The translations under genes and the position numbers were made by a program. A stretch of DNA of 5,492 nucleotides from Propionibacteriaceae bacterium (GTDB taxonomy: Bacteria; Actinomycetota; Actinomycetes; Propionibacteriales; Propionibacteriaceae). The notes under the pieces are model-generated. The model ran no database searches. It was not told the origin of the DNA and saw only the letters and a program-made list of their open reading frames with translations. Of the stretch, positions 1 to 4,386 are shown one piece after another. Within the stretch, counting starts at the first letter, position 1. The number at the start of each line of letters is the position of its first letter. The stretch is taken from NCBI GenBank assembly GCA_003451975.1, contig DMIX01000019.1, positions 1-5,492 of the forward strand, in the 5' to 3' direction.

Positions 1-47
1 GGCTGGAAGTGATCGTCGCACCGCTGGATGGGCCCGCCGACTCCTGA
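1..47 (+). CDS. 3' end of an upstream gene (partial, unidentified)
   Basis: The frame with codons starting at base 3 reads LEVIVAPLDGPADS and stops at TGA 45-47. Of its 14 sense codons, 11 end in G or C, as in the confirmed genes here, while the other two forward frames have poorer codon use or stop at once. It is most likely the last 14 residues of a gene entering from the left. Too little remains to name a product. The next gene starts 158 bases later with its own ribosome binding site, so co-transcription is uncertain. Confidence 0.35.
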   Translation, partial: LEVIVAPLDGPADS

Positions 48-140
48 ACTCCACGGGCGACGGATGAGTATCCGGCCGCGCTGAATTCTGGAAGCTCATC
101 GGCGACCCCGGCTGGCCACCGCACCAGCGATGCTGCCGGA

Positions 141-159
141 GCCGCGGGAATACCGCGGC
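141..159. promoter_or_regulatory. Perfect inverted repeat upstream of glutathione peroxidase
   Basis: GCCGCGG (141-147) and CCGCGGC (153-159) form a perfect 7-bp inverted repeat around GAATA, ending 46 bases before the peroxidase ATG. It could be an operator for a dimeric regulator, or a hairpin in the leader if transcription starts further upstream. No T-run follows, so it does not look like a classical terminator. Each CCGCGG half is itself a palindrome, which makes chance occurrence in GC-rich DNA easier. I saw no convincing -10/-35 pair here. Confidence 0.3.
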
Positions 160-205
160 ATCCTGGTTCGCTTTCACAGGAGTACCCCAACCATTTGGAG
201 ATGCG

Positions 206-682
206 ATGACCACTCTCGCCGACTTTCACGCCACGACCATCACCGGCTCCGACCAAGCCCTGTCGGAGTACCTCGGAAAGGTGGTGCTGGTCGTCAACAC
301 CGCCAGCAAATGCGGCTTCACGCCGCAGTTCGAGGGCCTGGAGAAGCTGTACGAGGACTTCAAGGACCGAGACTTCGCCATCCTGGGCTTCCCGTGCTCC
401 CAGTTCAAGAACCAGGAGTTCGCCGACGACGCGGAGACCGCCGAGTTCTGTCAACTGAACTATGGCGTGAGCTTCCCGATGTTCTCCAAGATCGACGTCA
501 ACGGCGCCAACGCTCACCCGCTGTACAACTGGCTGCGCAGCGAAGCCGGCGGCGTGCTCGGTGATGCCATCAAATGGAACTTCACCAAATTCCTGATCGG
601 ACGCGACGGCCAAGTCATTCGCCGCTATGCCCCCAGTACCGAGCCGTCTGCCATCGCCGAAGACATCCGACTGCTGCTCTGA
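206..682 (+). CDS. Glutathione peroxidase family protein (probably thioredoxin-dependent peroxidase)
   Basis: This 158-residue cytoplasmic protein has the length and motifs of bacterial GPx-fold peroxidases, which reduce hydrogen peroxide and organic hydroperoxides. The peroxidatic cysteine is Cys36 in [11 protein letters not shown]. The second motif is [13 protein letters not shown] (residues 60-72), with Gln70 as the expected catalytic glutamine. WNFTKFLI (124-131) supplies the catalytic Trp124 and Asn125. Cys82 lies 46 residues after Cys36, the place of the resolving cysteine in the thioredoxin-dependent type, and cysteine replaces selenocysteine. I therefore infer that thioredoxin, not glutathione, is the electron donor. 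This fits Actinobacteria, which mostly make mycothiol. The start is ATG 206, with GGAG at 197-200 and a 5-nt spacer. The ATG at 201 opens a frame that stops two codons later. It is followed 82 bases on by a membrane-protein gene with no obvious functional link. Confidence 0.93.
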   Translation: MTTLADFHATTITGSDQALSEYLGKVVLVVNTASKCGFTPQFEGLEKLYEDFKDRDFAILGFPCSQFKNQEFADDAETAEFCQLNYGVSFPMFSKIDVNGANAHPLYNWLRSEAGGVLGDAIKWNFTKFLIGRDGQVIRRYAPSTEPSAIAEDIRLLL

Positions 683-722
683 GCGGCCAGCGAAATCGCG
701 TTGGATCCCGCGGCTCTCCCCC

Positions 723-758
723 GCCGGAGGCATTGTCGCAGCGGCCGGAGGCTAGGGT
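723..758 (+). promoter_or_regulatory. Putative promoter/operator: 9-bp direct repeat and TAnnnT -10 before the GAP-family gene
   Basis: GCCGGAGGC occurs at 723-731 and again at 744-752, exactly 21 bp apart, so both copies would lie on the same helix face. The second copy abuts TAGGGT (753-758), which fits the actinobacterial TAnnnT -10 pattern. A start site seven bases after that hexamer would be base 765, the A of the downstream ATG, so the transcript could be leaderless. The -35 region is not convincing. Both repeats also contain GGAGG and so resemble ribosome binding sites by chance or design. The spacing from GGAGG (747-751) to ATG is 13 nt, longer than ideal. Confidence 0.35.
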
Positions 759-764
759 CGAGCT

Positions 765-1439
765 ATGGCAGCAGCGTGGGCACCTCTGACGCCATTGATT
801 TTGGCCGGGCTGATCCTGCCCACCTACCTCATCGGCGAGATTCTGCTGCTCCAATCCGAGCGCGGCCACCACAAGGCGATCGCCTTCGTCGGCGGCTTTG
901 CAGCCACGAAGTTCCTGCAGGGCGTGGTATTCGGGCTGTTGTTCGTCGGTGTGGCCTGGGACCTGCCCAAGGACACCCGTTCGACGATCACCGGCACCAT
1001 GCTGTTGATTGCGGCGGCGGTCTTCTACGCCTTCGCAGTCAGGTCGTATCTGCGCCGAAACCAGACTGTGGGCGATAGTCGCCTCATGAGTGCTATGAGC
1101 GGGCTGACCCCCTGGCGGGCCTTCGGCCTGGGCGTCGTAGCGGATCTGACCTCGCTGCGGCTGTGGGTGTTCACGCTGGGGGCAGTGACCGCCATTCAGG
1201 AGGACCGCCTGCCGCTGTGGGATGCGGCGCTGATCTTCATCGCCTTCATCCTGCTCAGTCTGTCGCCGATGATCGTGCTGGCGTTGATCCCCTACCTCGC
1301 CCCCGATCACGCCGACCGCATGCTCGGCACCATCCGAACCTGGCTGTTGCACAAGGCCTATTGGGTGATGCTGGTCTTCGGAGTGCTGGTGGGAACTGCC
1401 ATGGTCTGGGTCGGGCTGCACAAAATCGGGGCGCTGTGA
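765..1439 (+). CDS. GAP-family (Sap/LysE-like) six-helix integral membrane protein
   Basis: A 224-residue, very hydrophobic protein with six predicted membrane segments, near residues 8-29, 38-64, 75-96, 117-143, 151-178 and 198-218. The size, the charged loop between helices 3 and 4 (about 93-116), and the LTP(W)RAFGLG start to the fourth helix resemble the GAP family. That family includes the mycobacterial Sap protein involved in peptidoglycolipid/sulfolipid export and is related to LysE-type exporters. Its substrate cannot be told from sequence, so an export role is an inference from the family. ATG 765 is the first start possible in this frame, because an in-frame TAG lies at 753-755. AGGG at 754-757 is the nearest weak ribosome binding site, and a leaderless transcript is an alternative. 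The next feature on the right is a tRNA remnant 90 bases on, with no clear terminator. Confidence 0.75.
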   Translation: MAAAWAPLTPLILAGLILPTYLIGEILLLQSERGHHKAIAFVGGFAATKFLQGVVFGLLFVGVAWDLPKDTRSTITGTMLLIAAAVFYAFAVRSYLRRNQTVGDSRLMSAMSGLTPWRAFGLGVVADLTSLRLWVFTLGAVTAIQEDRLPLWDAALIFIAFILLSLSPMIVLALIPYLAPDHADRMLGTIRTWLLHKAYWVMLVFGVLVGTAMVWVGLHKIGAL

Positions 1440-1529
1440 GTTGCGGAGCCCGGCCACCAAGCCACGATCTGGTGATGGTCCGGGAGGAACTCCGGCGAGA
1501 TGTCCTTCTCAGTCAACGATGCCTGTTAT

Positions 1530-1554
1530 GTGCGCGAGAGCGGAGTTGAACCTC
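1530..1554. repeat. Distal att-like repeat: displaced 3' end of tRNA-Leu
   Basis: Bases 1531-1554 match 3317-3340 of the intact tRNA-Leu gene at 23 of 24 positions, plus one further matching base outside the tRNA (G1530/G3316). Read on the minus strand, the piece covers the discriminator A, the 3' acceptor strand CTCGCGC and most of the T arm with its TTCAACT loop. The single difference is C1541 against A3327, which turns tRNA position 63 from U to G and breaks its pair with A51. To the right of 1554 (5' on the tRNA strand) the similarity stops, and no variable, anticodon or D arm follows, so this is a fragment and not a functional tRNA. Confidence 0.75.
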
Positions 1555-1934
1555 TAACCGACTTCGCCTGAACATGCATTTGGCTAGGCATTATGTACGG
1601 TTCCGTGCACCGCCCAACGAGACTTGCAGGGCAGGCGCAGGCAGGAGCCGTAGCGCGTCCGGCAACGCACGACCGACACACGACGCGCCAGCTCGACCAT
1701 CACTCGATCAGCGAGGCTGAGCTTCTGGCAGCCCTCGCCACACGACTTCAAGGCCCTTGCCGAAGGCGAGCCGTCCCTCTTCAAGACGAAGCGAGCTGCG
1801 TGCGCACAGGTGAAACGGACTCGAGTTCTGCGAAAGGAATGCCGCCCGATCAGGATTGCGGTGCCCGAGGCGCCAAACCGTCAGCCGGGCCGCGACGCTC
1901 TCGATTGACACTTCAGGATGAGATTTCGCGCCGC
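1555..1934. other. 380-bp segment between the distal repeat and the toxin gene, no gene recognised
   Basis: Several open frames cross this segment, on the plus strand 1593-2132 and on the minus strand 1584-1784 and 1708-1911. Their translations are rich in Arg and Cys or of low complexity, overlap each other, lack good ribosome binding sites and show no motif I recognise. I looked specifically for a tyrosine or serine recombinase end and found neither. An imperfect palindrome, TGTACGGTTCCGTGCA, lies at 1594-1609 near the repeat. The segment may be decayed element DNA. Bases 1440-1529, between the GAP-family gene and the repeat, likewise show no gene. They hold only a weak bulged hairpin at 1480-1495 with no T-run. 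Confidence 0.5.
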
Positions 1935-2534
1935 CTAAGTCTGGAAACGTCTCCCTTCGATGCGCTCGTCGTCGGGAAGCTCGCCAAAACGGTGCCGAAC
2001 TTCGTCGACGAACGCGCCCACACCGGCCCGGCGCAGCCTCCCCAGCAACTGCGAGTAGGAGAGTTCGGGACGTCTGGACGTCGCCGCCTGCGCCTGCAAC
2101 GCGGCGAGGACCAGACGCGGGAAGAGGTCTAACTGATCGAGCAGGAAGTCCTGCGGGTGGACGACCGTGATCCCGAAGCCCTCAACCGACACCGTCGGGA
2201 AGTCTTTGGTGTTGAACGTCACGATCACCTGACAGCCGGCGTAAATTGCCGCCGCCAGCACGTGCCGATCCTTCGGGTCGCATCCCAGACCGTCGATGAG
2301 CCCGGTGTAGTCGGTGACGCTCGCATCGGGGAAGGCTTGCTCCATCTGCTCGATCCGACGCTCAGCTTTGTCCAGGCCCAGCCCGGCACGCAGGACTAAA
2401 TTCCGAGACAGTTCCGCCAAGACGTCTGTCGACCAGTGCGGTCGGTAGGCGCCCGCCTCAGCGACGCGAAGGAGCGTGTCTGCGAGCACGGCGCCGTAGA
2501 GGACGTTGGTATCCAGGAAAGCCGGAAACGCCAT
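1935..2534 (-). CDS. PIN-domain ribonuclease toxin (VapC family, VapC50-like)
   Basis: The 199-residue product starts with AFLDTNVLY, the classic first PIN strand with Asp8. Further acidic residues sit where PIN nucleases bind metal: Glu41 (VLAELSRNL), Asp86/Asp89 (DPKDRHVLAAAI) and Asp111 (VTFNTKDF). PIN toxins are Mg2+-dependent RNases, and many VapC proteins cut tRNA or rRNA at one site. The protein is longer than a typical VapC of about 130 residues. The extra C-terminal part, roughly 130-199, resembles the extension in VapC50-type PIN proteins. The gene lies directly after the antitoxin: the antitoxin TGA ends at 2537 and the toxin ATG begins at 2534, a 2-nt gap. I see no ribosome binding site of its own, so translational coupling is likely and would keep toxin below antitoxin. 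The active-site residues look intact, so the toxin is probably functional. Its RNA target is unknown. Confidence 0.88.
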   Translation of the reverse strand: MAFPAFLDTNVLYGAVLADTLLRVAEAGAYRPHWSTDVLAELSRNLVLRAGLGLDKAERRIEQMEQAFPDASVTDYTGLIDGLGCDPKDRHVLAAAIYAGCQVIVTFNTKDFPTVSVEGFGITVVHPQDFLLDQLDLFPRLVLAALQAQAATSRRPELSYSQLLGRLRRAGVGAFVDEVRHRFGELPDDERIEGRRFQT

Positions 2535-2536
2535 GA

Positions 2537-3028
2537 TCAGCGCAGTGCAGGGGGCAGGCCGTCGGTCGCCTCGTACAGGCCGACCTCAGCAGCCTCTCGC
2601 GCCATCGTGTCCAAGATCTCTCTGCGTCGGGACTGCATGGCGTCCTGGTAGGTGACTAGATCCTGCAACTGCACGTACCGGTGGCGTCCCGGCTTAGACA
2701 TCGGGATCTCGCCGCGCTCCAACAGTCGCACGAGCGTCGGACGCGAGACGCCCAGGAAGTCAGCGGCTTGTTGGGTCGTCAGCCTGGCGCTTTGTGGAAT
2801 CACGCTTACCGCCATGCCCTGCATCAATGCCTCAGCCACCTGCACAAGCACAGCGTGCAGAGGCTCAGGCAACTCGACCCGACTGTTGTCCGGCGCCACC
2901 AAAGCCGCCTTCGATGTGGGCGCGAGGATTCCGCGATCGGCCAAAGCTTGGACGAAGTCGACGATCTGAGCCTCGGACCCCTCGGGGAAGTAGGTCCTGG
3001 TGTCAGCAGGCGCCTGATTCCGGGCCAC
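2537..3028 (-). CDS. Excisionase-family HTH antitoxin (VapB50-like)
   Basis: I start this gene at GTG 3028-3026, giving 163 residues from VARNQAPADT. GAGGAGG lies 8 nt upstream, an ideal ribosome binding site. An in-frame ATG at 3082 would add 18 residues (MFVYSGWLVVWRS...) but would put that site inside the gene. Residues 53-78 (LPEPLHAVLVQVAEAL...) are a helical segment typical of this antitoxin group. Residues 83-119 form an excisionase-type winged HTH: LTTQQAADFLGVSRPTLVRLLERGEI followed by the GRHRYV wing. The C-terminal tail after about residue 130 probably binds the toxin. Although such proteins are often named excisionase, the pairing with a PIN gene 2 nt downstream makes antitoxin and autorepressor the better reading. 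A similar pair in M. tuberculosis, Rv3750c/Rv3749c, also lies by an integrase fragment, as I recall. Confidence 0.85.
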   Translation of the reverse strand: MARNQAPADTRTYFPEGSEAQIVDFVQALADRGILAPTSKAALVAPDNSRVELPEPLHAVLVQVAEALMQGMAVSVIPQSARLTTQQAADFLGVSRPTLVRLLERGEIPMSKPGRHRYVQLQDLVTYQDAMQSRRREILDTMAREAAEVGLYEATDGLPPALR

Positions 3029-3072
3029 GTCGACCACCTCCTCTGACCGCCACACTACCAGCCAGCCGCTAT

Positions 3073-3098
3073 AAACGAACAAAACGAACGCAACGATT
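3073..3098. promoter_or_regulatory. Three 9-bp-spaced repeats upstream of the antitoxin gene (candidate operator)
   Basis: AAACGAAC occurs at 3073-3080 and 3082-3089, and a decayed third copy, CAACGATT, at 3091-3098, all in one direction with a strict 9-bp period. They lie 45-70 bases upstream of the antitoxin GTG, in an AT-richer patch that stands out from its surroundings. Read towards the operon, a TAnnnT -10 (TAGTGT, near 3052-3057) follows, with a weak TTG-type -35 inside the repeats. Toxin-antitoxin operons are usually repressed by the antitoxin at such sites, and excisionase-type HTH proteins often bind direct repeats. The repeats are seen; their function is inferred. Confidence 0.4.
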
Positions 3099-3286
3099 CT
3101 CCGGTGTCACCATCCTGACGACGGCGCAGTGCGATCTGTATTGAATACCTGTAGAAGGGTCGCCTTTTCCTCGCCGACCTGGGGCACACGTGAGGAAGCG
3201 TGGGGCACGAAGAGCCACCGAAGTCACTTCCTGGGTACCCCTGAGCAACGCCACATCGGCCCCAAAGCCGCCAGTCAGGTACCGTT

Positions 3287-3303
3287 TGCCCGTGTCACGG
3301 GCA
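3287..3303 (-). terminator. Hairpin just downstream of tRNA-Leu (possible terminator)
   Basis: TGCCCGTGTCACGGGCA is a perfect palindrome around one base. As RNA it would fold into a 7-bp stem with a 3-nt loop, beginning 13 bases beyond the tRNA 3' end in the direction of tRNA transcription. No U-run follows, so it is at best the U-less hairpin type often proposed in Actinobacteria. It could equally be an integrase or regulator binding site inside the island end. Confidence 0.3.
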
Positions 3304-3315
3304 CGTAACCAATGA

Positions 3316-3340
3316 GTGCGCGAGAGAGGAGTTGAACCTC
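3316..3340. repeat. Proximal att-like repeat within the tRNA-Leu 3' end
   Basis: This is the partner of the repeat at 1530-1554 (24 of 25 bases identical). It covers the tRNA acceptor 3' strand, discriminator and most of the T arm, plus one base beyond the tRNA end. In a standard tRNA-targeting integration this copy keeps the tRNA intact and marks the right junction of the element. Identity ends at 3341. Confidence 0.7.
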
Positions 3341-3399
3341 CACGTCCTTTCGGACACACGGACCTGAACCGTGCGCGTCTGCCATTCCGCCACTCGCGC
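3317..3399 (-). tRNA. tRNA-Leu (anticodon CAG)
   Basis: The minus strand folds into a class II tRNA of 83 nt. The acceptor stem pairs GCGCGAG with CTCGCGC, followed by discriminator A; CCA is not encoded. U8G9 precedes a D arm containing GCGGAATGGCAGACGC. The anticodon stem CACGG/CCGTG encloses the loop TTCAGGT, so the anticodon is CAG (plus-strand bases 3364-3366), which reads CUG. The long variable arm typical of leucine tRNAs is a 4-bp stem with a GAAA loop (3344-3355). The T arm has the TTCAACT loop and one G-U pair at 49-65. CUG is a frequent codon in this genome type, so the gene is probably important. Its 3' end is duplicated at 1530-1554. It is divergent from fhaA, a placement I recall from other Actinobacteria. 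Confidence 0.95.
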
Positions 3400-3425
3400 G
3401 CAAACTCCGTAGAGCCAGCCGAAAG

Positions 3426-3456
3426 AGGCTACCACAGCGCGCCCGTCGGCTCCCAA
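3426..3456 (-). promoter_or_regulatory. Putative tRNA-Leu promoter
   Basis: On the minus strand TTGGGA (3456-3451) and TAGCCT (3431-3426) are separated by 19 bases. The -10 element fits the TAnnnT pattern and would start RNA near 3418-3420, about 20 bases before the mature tRNA 5' end. The spacer is 1-2 bases longer than usual, and the -35 matches only TTG plus the final A. This is a plausible but weak call. Confidence 0.35.
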
Positions 3457-3563
3457 CTCGGCAAACGCTCCACAATCGGTCGAGTGCTCCGCCTCGAACT
3501 GGAGCCGATGACCGAATCGGGAGCGGTCGGCGGAACCGGGTTGACGGGGCAGCCGAAAGTGCG

Positions 3564-3594
3564 AAAACCTCCGGCACGGGTTCAGACCCGGAGG
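3564..3594 (-). terminator. Leftward GC hairpin with T-run between fhaA and tRNA-Leu
   Basis: CCTCCGG (3568-3574) and CCGGAGG (3588-3594) pair perfectly over 7 bp with a 13-nt loop, inside which GGGT and ACCC can also pair. Read on the minus strand the stem is followed directly by TTTT (3567-3564) and CG, the layout of an intrinsic terminator. It would stop antisense transcripts leaving the fhaA region before they reach the tRNA promoter. On the plus strand it lacks a T-run. No minus-strand gene is present to its right in this window, so its purpose is unclear. Confidence 0.35.
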
Positions 3595-3635
3595 CGCGCG
3601 GGTGGCGCACATATGGTGGATGGATGGTCCATAGA

Positions 3636-3641
3636 TAGGCT
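3636..3641 (+). promoter_or_regulatory. Candidate -10 element for the fhaA-fhaB-pstP operon
   Basis: TAGGCT at 3636-3641 fits TAnnnT and would start RNA near 3648, leaving a leader of about 25 nt that carries the strong fhaA ribosome binding site AGGAGG (3662-3667). I see no good -35 at 16-18 bases. TTGACG at 3541-3546 is a good -35 on its own, but the sequence 17-18 bases downstream (AAAACC/AAACCT) is a poor -10. The real start site could be elsewhere in 3400-3660. Confidence 0.25.
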
Positions 3642-3672
3642 TGGGCCGCAGCCACAGGTGCAGGAGGGGCGC

Positions 3673-4386
3673 ATGGGAGTCTTCGACAAAGTCGAGAAGG
3701 GACTCGAGAACGTCGTCGGCAATGTTTTCGCGCGCGCTTTCAAGGGCGATGTGCAGCCGGTGGAGATCACCGCACGGCTTCAGCGCGAGCTGGATTCAGA
3801 GATAACCCTGCTCAGCCGCGACCGTACTTTGGTACCCAATACCTTCACCATCGGACTGTCCCAGCACGACTACGACCGACTCATGCCCTACAGCCAGACG
3901 CTCAACGCCGAGATCGGCAAACAGCTGATGACCTACGCCGCCGAGAAGGGCTACATCTTCAACGGCCCCATCACCATCGACTACCAACTGGACGCCGCCC
4001 TGCCCATCGGGCGCTTCACCGTCGACTCCAACGCCGTCGCCGGAGTGGTCGACGCCGCCGCACCGGCCCGGCCGTCCAGCCGCCCGGCAACCCTGGTCAT
4101 CGAAGTGAATGGCGTACGGCACCCGCTCACACCGCCAGGGCTCATAATCGGACGCGGCAGCGAGGCCGACCTGCGGATCAACGATCCGGGCGTCTCCCGG
4201 CTCCATGCCCAAGTCAAAGTGGTTCAGACCGACAGCGGTGTCAGCGTCAGCGTGGAAGACCTGGGCTCGACCAACGGCATCACCGTCGACGGGGTGCGCA
4301 CCCGGCAAGCCATGCTCACCCAGGGCAGCCGCATCGACATCGGCTCCACCCATTTGACGATCCTCTCCCCGGTGGGCGATAGCTGA
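3673..4386 (+). CDS. fhaA: FhaA: FHA-domain protein with DUF3662 N-terminal domain
   Basis: The 237-residue protein begins MGVFDKVEKGLENVVGNVFARAF, the typical FhaA opening, and has two parts. Residues 1-118 are the DUF3662/FhaA N-terminal domain. Residues 140-232 are an FHA domain with the phosphothreonine-binding residues in place: Gly160-Arg161, Ser175, His178 and Asn201 in LGSTNG. In mycobacteria FhaA binds the phosphorylated pseudokinase domain of MurJ/MviN, a PknB target, and restrains peptidoglycan precursor export. A like role is inferred here. The linker between the domains is only about 20 residues (A/P/S-rich, 121-139), far shorter than in M. tuberculosis FhaA of about 527 residues. 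The start is ATG 3673, with AGGAGG at 3662-3667 and a 5-nt spacer. The in-frame ATG at 3613 lacks this and does not fit the family. Its stop overlaps the fhaB start by one base (TGATG). Confidence 0.93.
   Translation: MGVFDKVEKGLENVVGNVFARAFKGDVQPVEITARLQRELDSEITLLSRDRTLVPNTFTIGLSQHDYDRLMPYSQTLNAEIGKQLMTYAAEKGYIFNGPITIDYQLDAALPIGRFTVDSNAVAGVVDAAAPARPSSRPATLVIEVNGVRHPLTPPGLIIGRGSEADLRINDPGVSRLHAQVKVVQTDSGVSVSVEDLGSTNGITVDGVRTRQAMLTQGSRIDIGSTHLTILSPVGDS

Larger units (their letters stand above)
1530..3340. mobile_element. Putative small integrative island (remnant) inserted at the tRNA-Leu 3' end
   Basis: The segment is bounded by direct repeats of the tRNA-Leu(CAG) 3' end: the in-gene copy at 3316-3340 and a distal copy at 1530-1554, 24 of 25 bases identical and in the same orientation. 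The geometry matches tyrosine-integrase elements, which insert at tRNA 3' ends, rebuild the tRNA with element DNA and push a copy of the 3' end to the far side. The cargo is one toxin-antitoxin pair plus DNA with no recognised gene. No integrase or relaxase is visible, so if this was an element it is decayed and not self-mobile. Alternatives are a tRNA-gene duplication that decayed, or a larger island deleted internally. The repeats are directly seen; the history is inferred. Confidence 0.55.

Noticed and set aside
615..1460. 281-codon open frame antisense to the GAP-family gene
   Set aside because: Its product is Gln-, His- and Arg-rich with no motif, and it lies opposite a gene with clear membrane-protein pattern and codon use. 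It is a typical GC-rich shadow frame.
1594..1609. Imperfect palindrome TGTACGGTTCCGTGCA
   Set aside because: It is short, has a G-T mismatch pair and lacks a T-run or neighbouring gene start. It is noted only as part of the gene-free segment.
1593..2132. 179-codon plus-strand frame crossing into the toxin gene
   Set aside because: Its right half is antisense to the well-supported PIN gene and its left half has no recognisable domain or good ribosome binding site.
3029..3082. Longer antitoxin start at ATG 3082
   Set aside because: The added 18 residues (MFVYSGWLVV...) look noncoding, and the GAGGAGG ribosome binding site falls inside them, 8 nt before GTG 3028.
3069..3359. 96-codon minus-strand frame between tRNA-Leu and the antitoxin gene
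   Set aside because: It begins inside the tRNA gene, overlaps the antitoxin promoter repeats and shows no family features.
3295..3612. Minus-strand frame containing AEWQTRTVQVRVSERTW
   Set aside because: This is the familiar false protein produced by translating a tRNA-Leu gene, not a real coding sequence.
3316..3672. Upstream extension of the fhaA frame through the tRNA gene
   Set aside because: The frame is open through the tRNA, but family alignment (MG... start) and AGGAGG at 3662-3667 fix the start at 3673.
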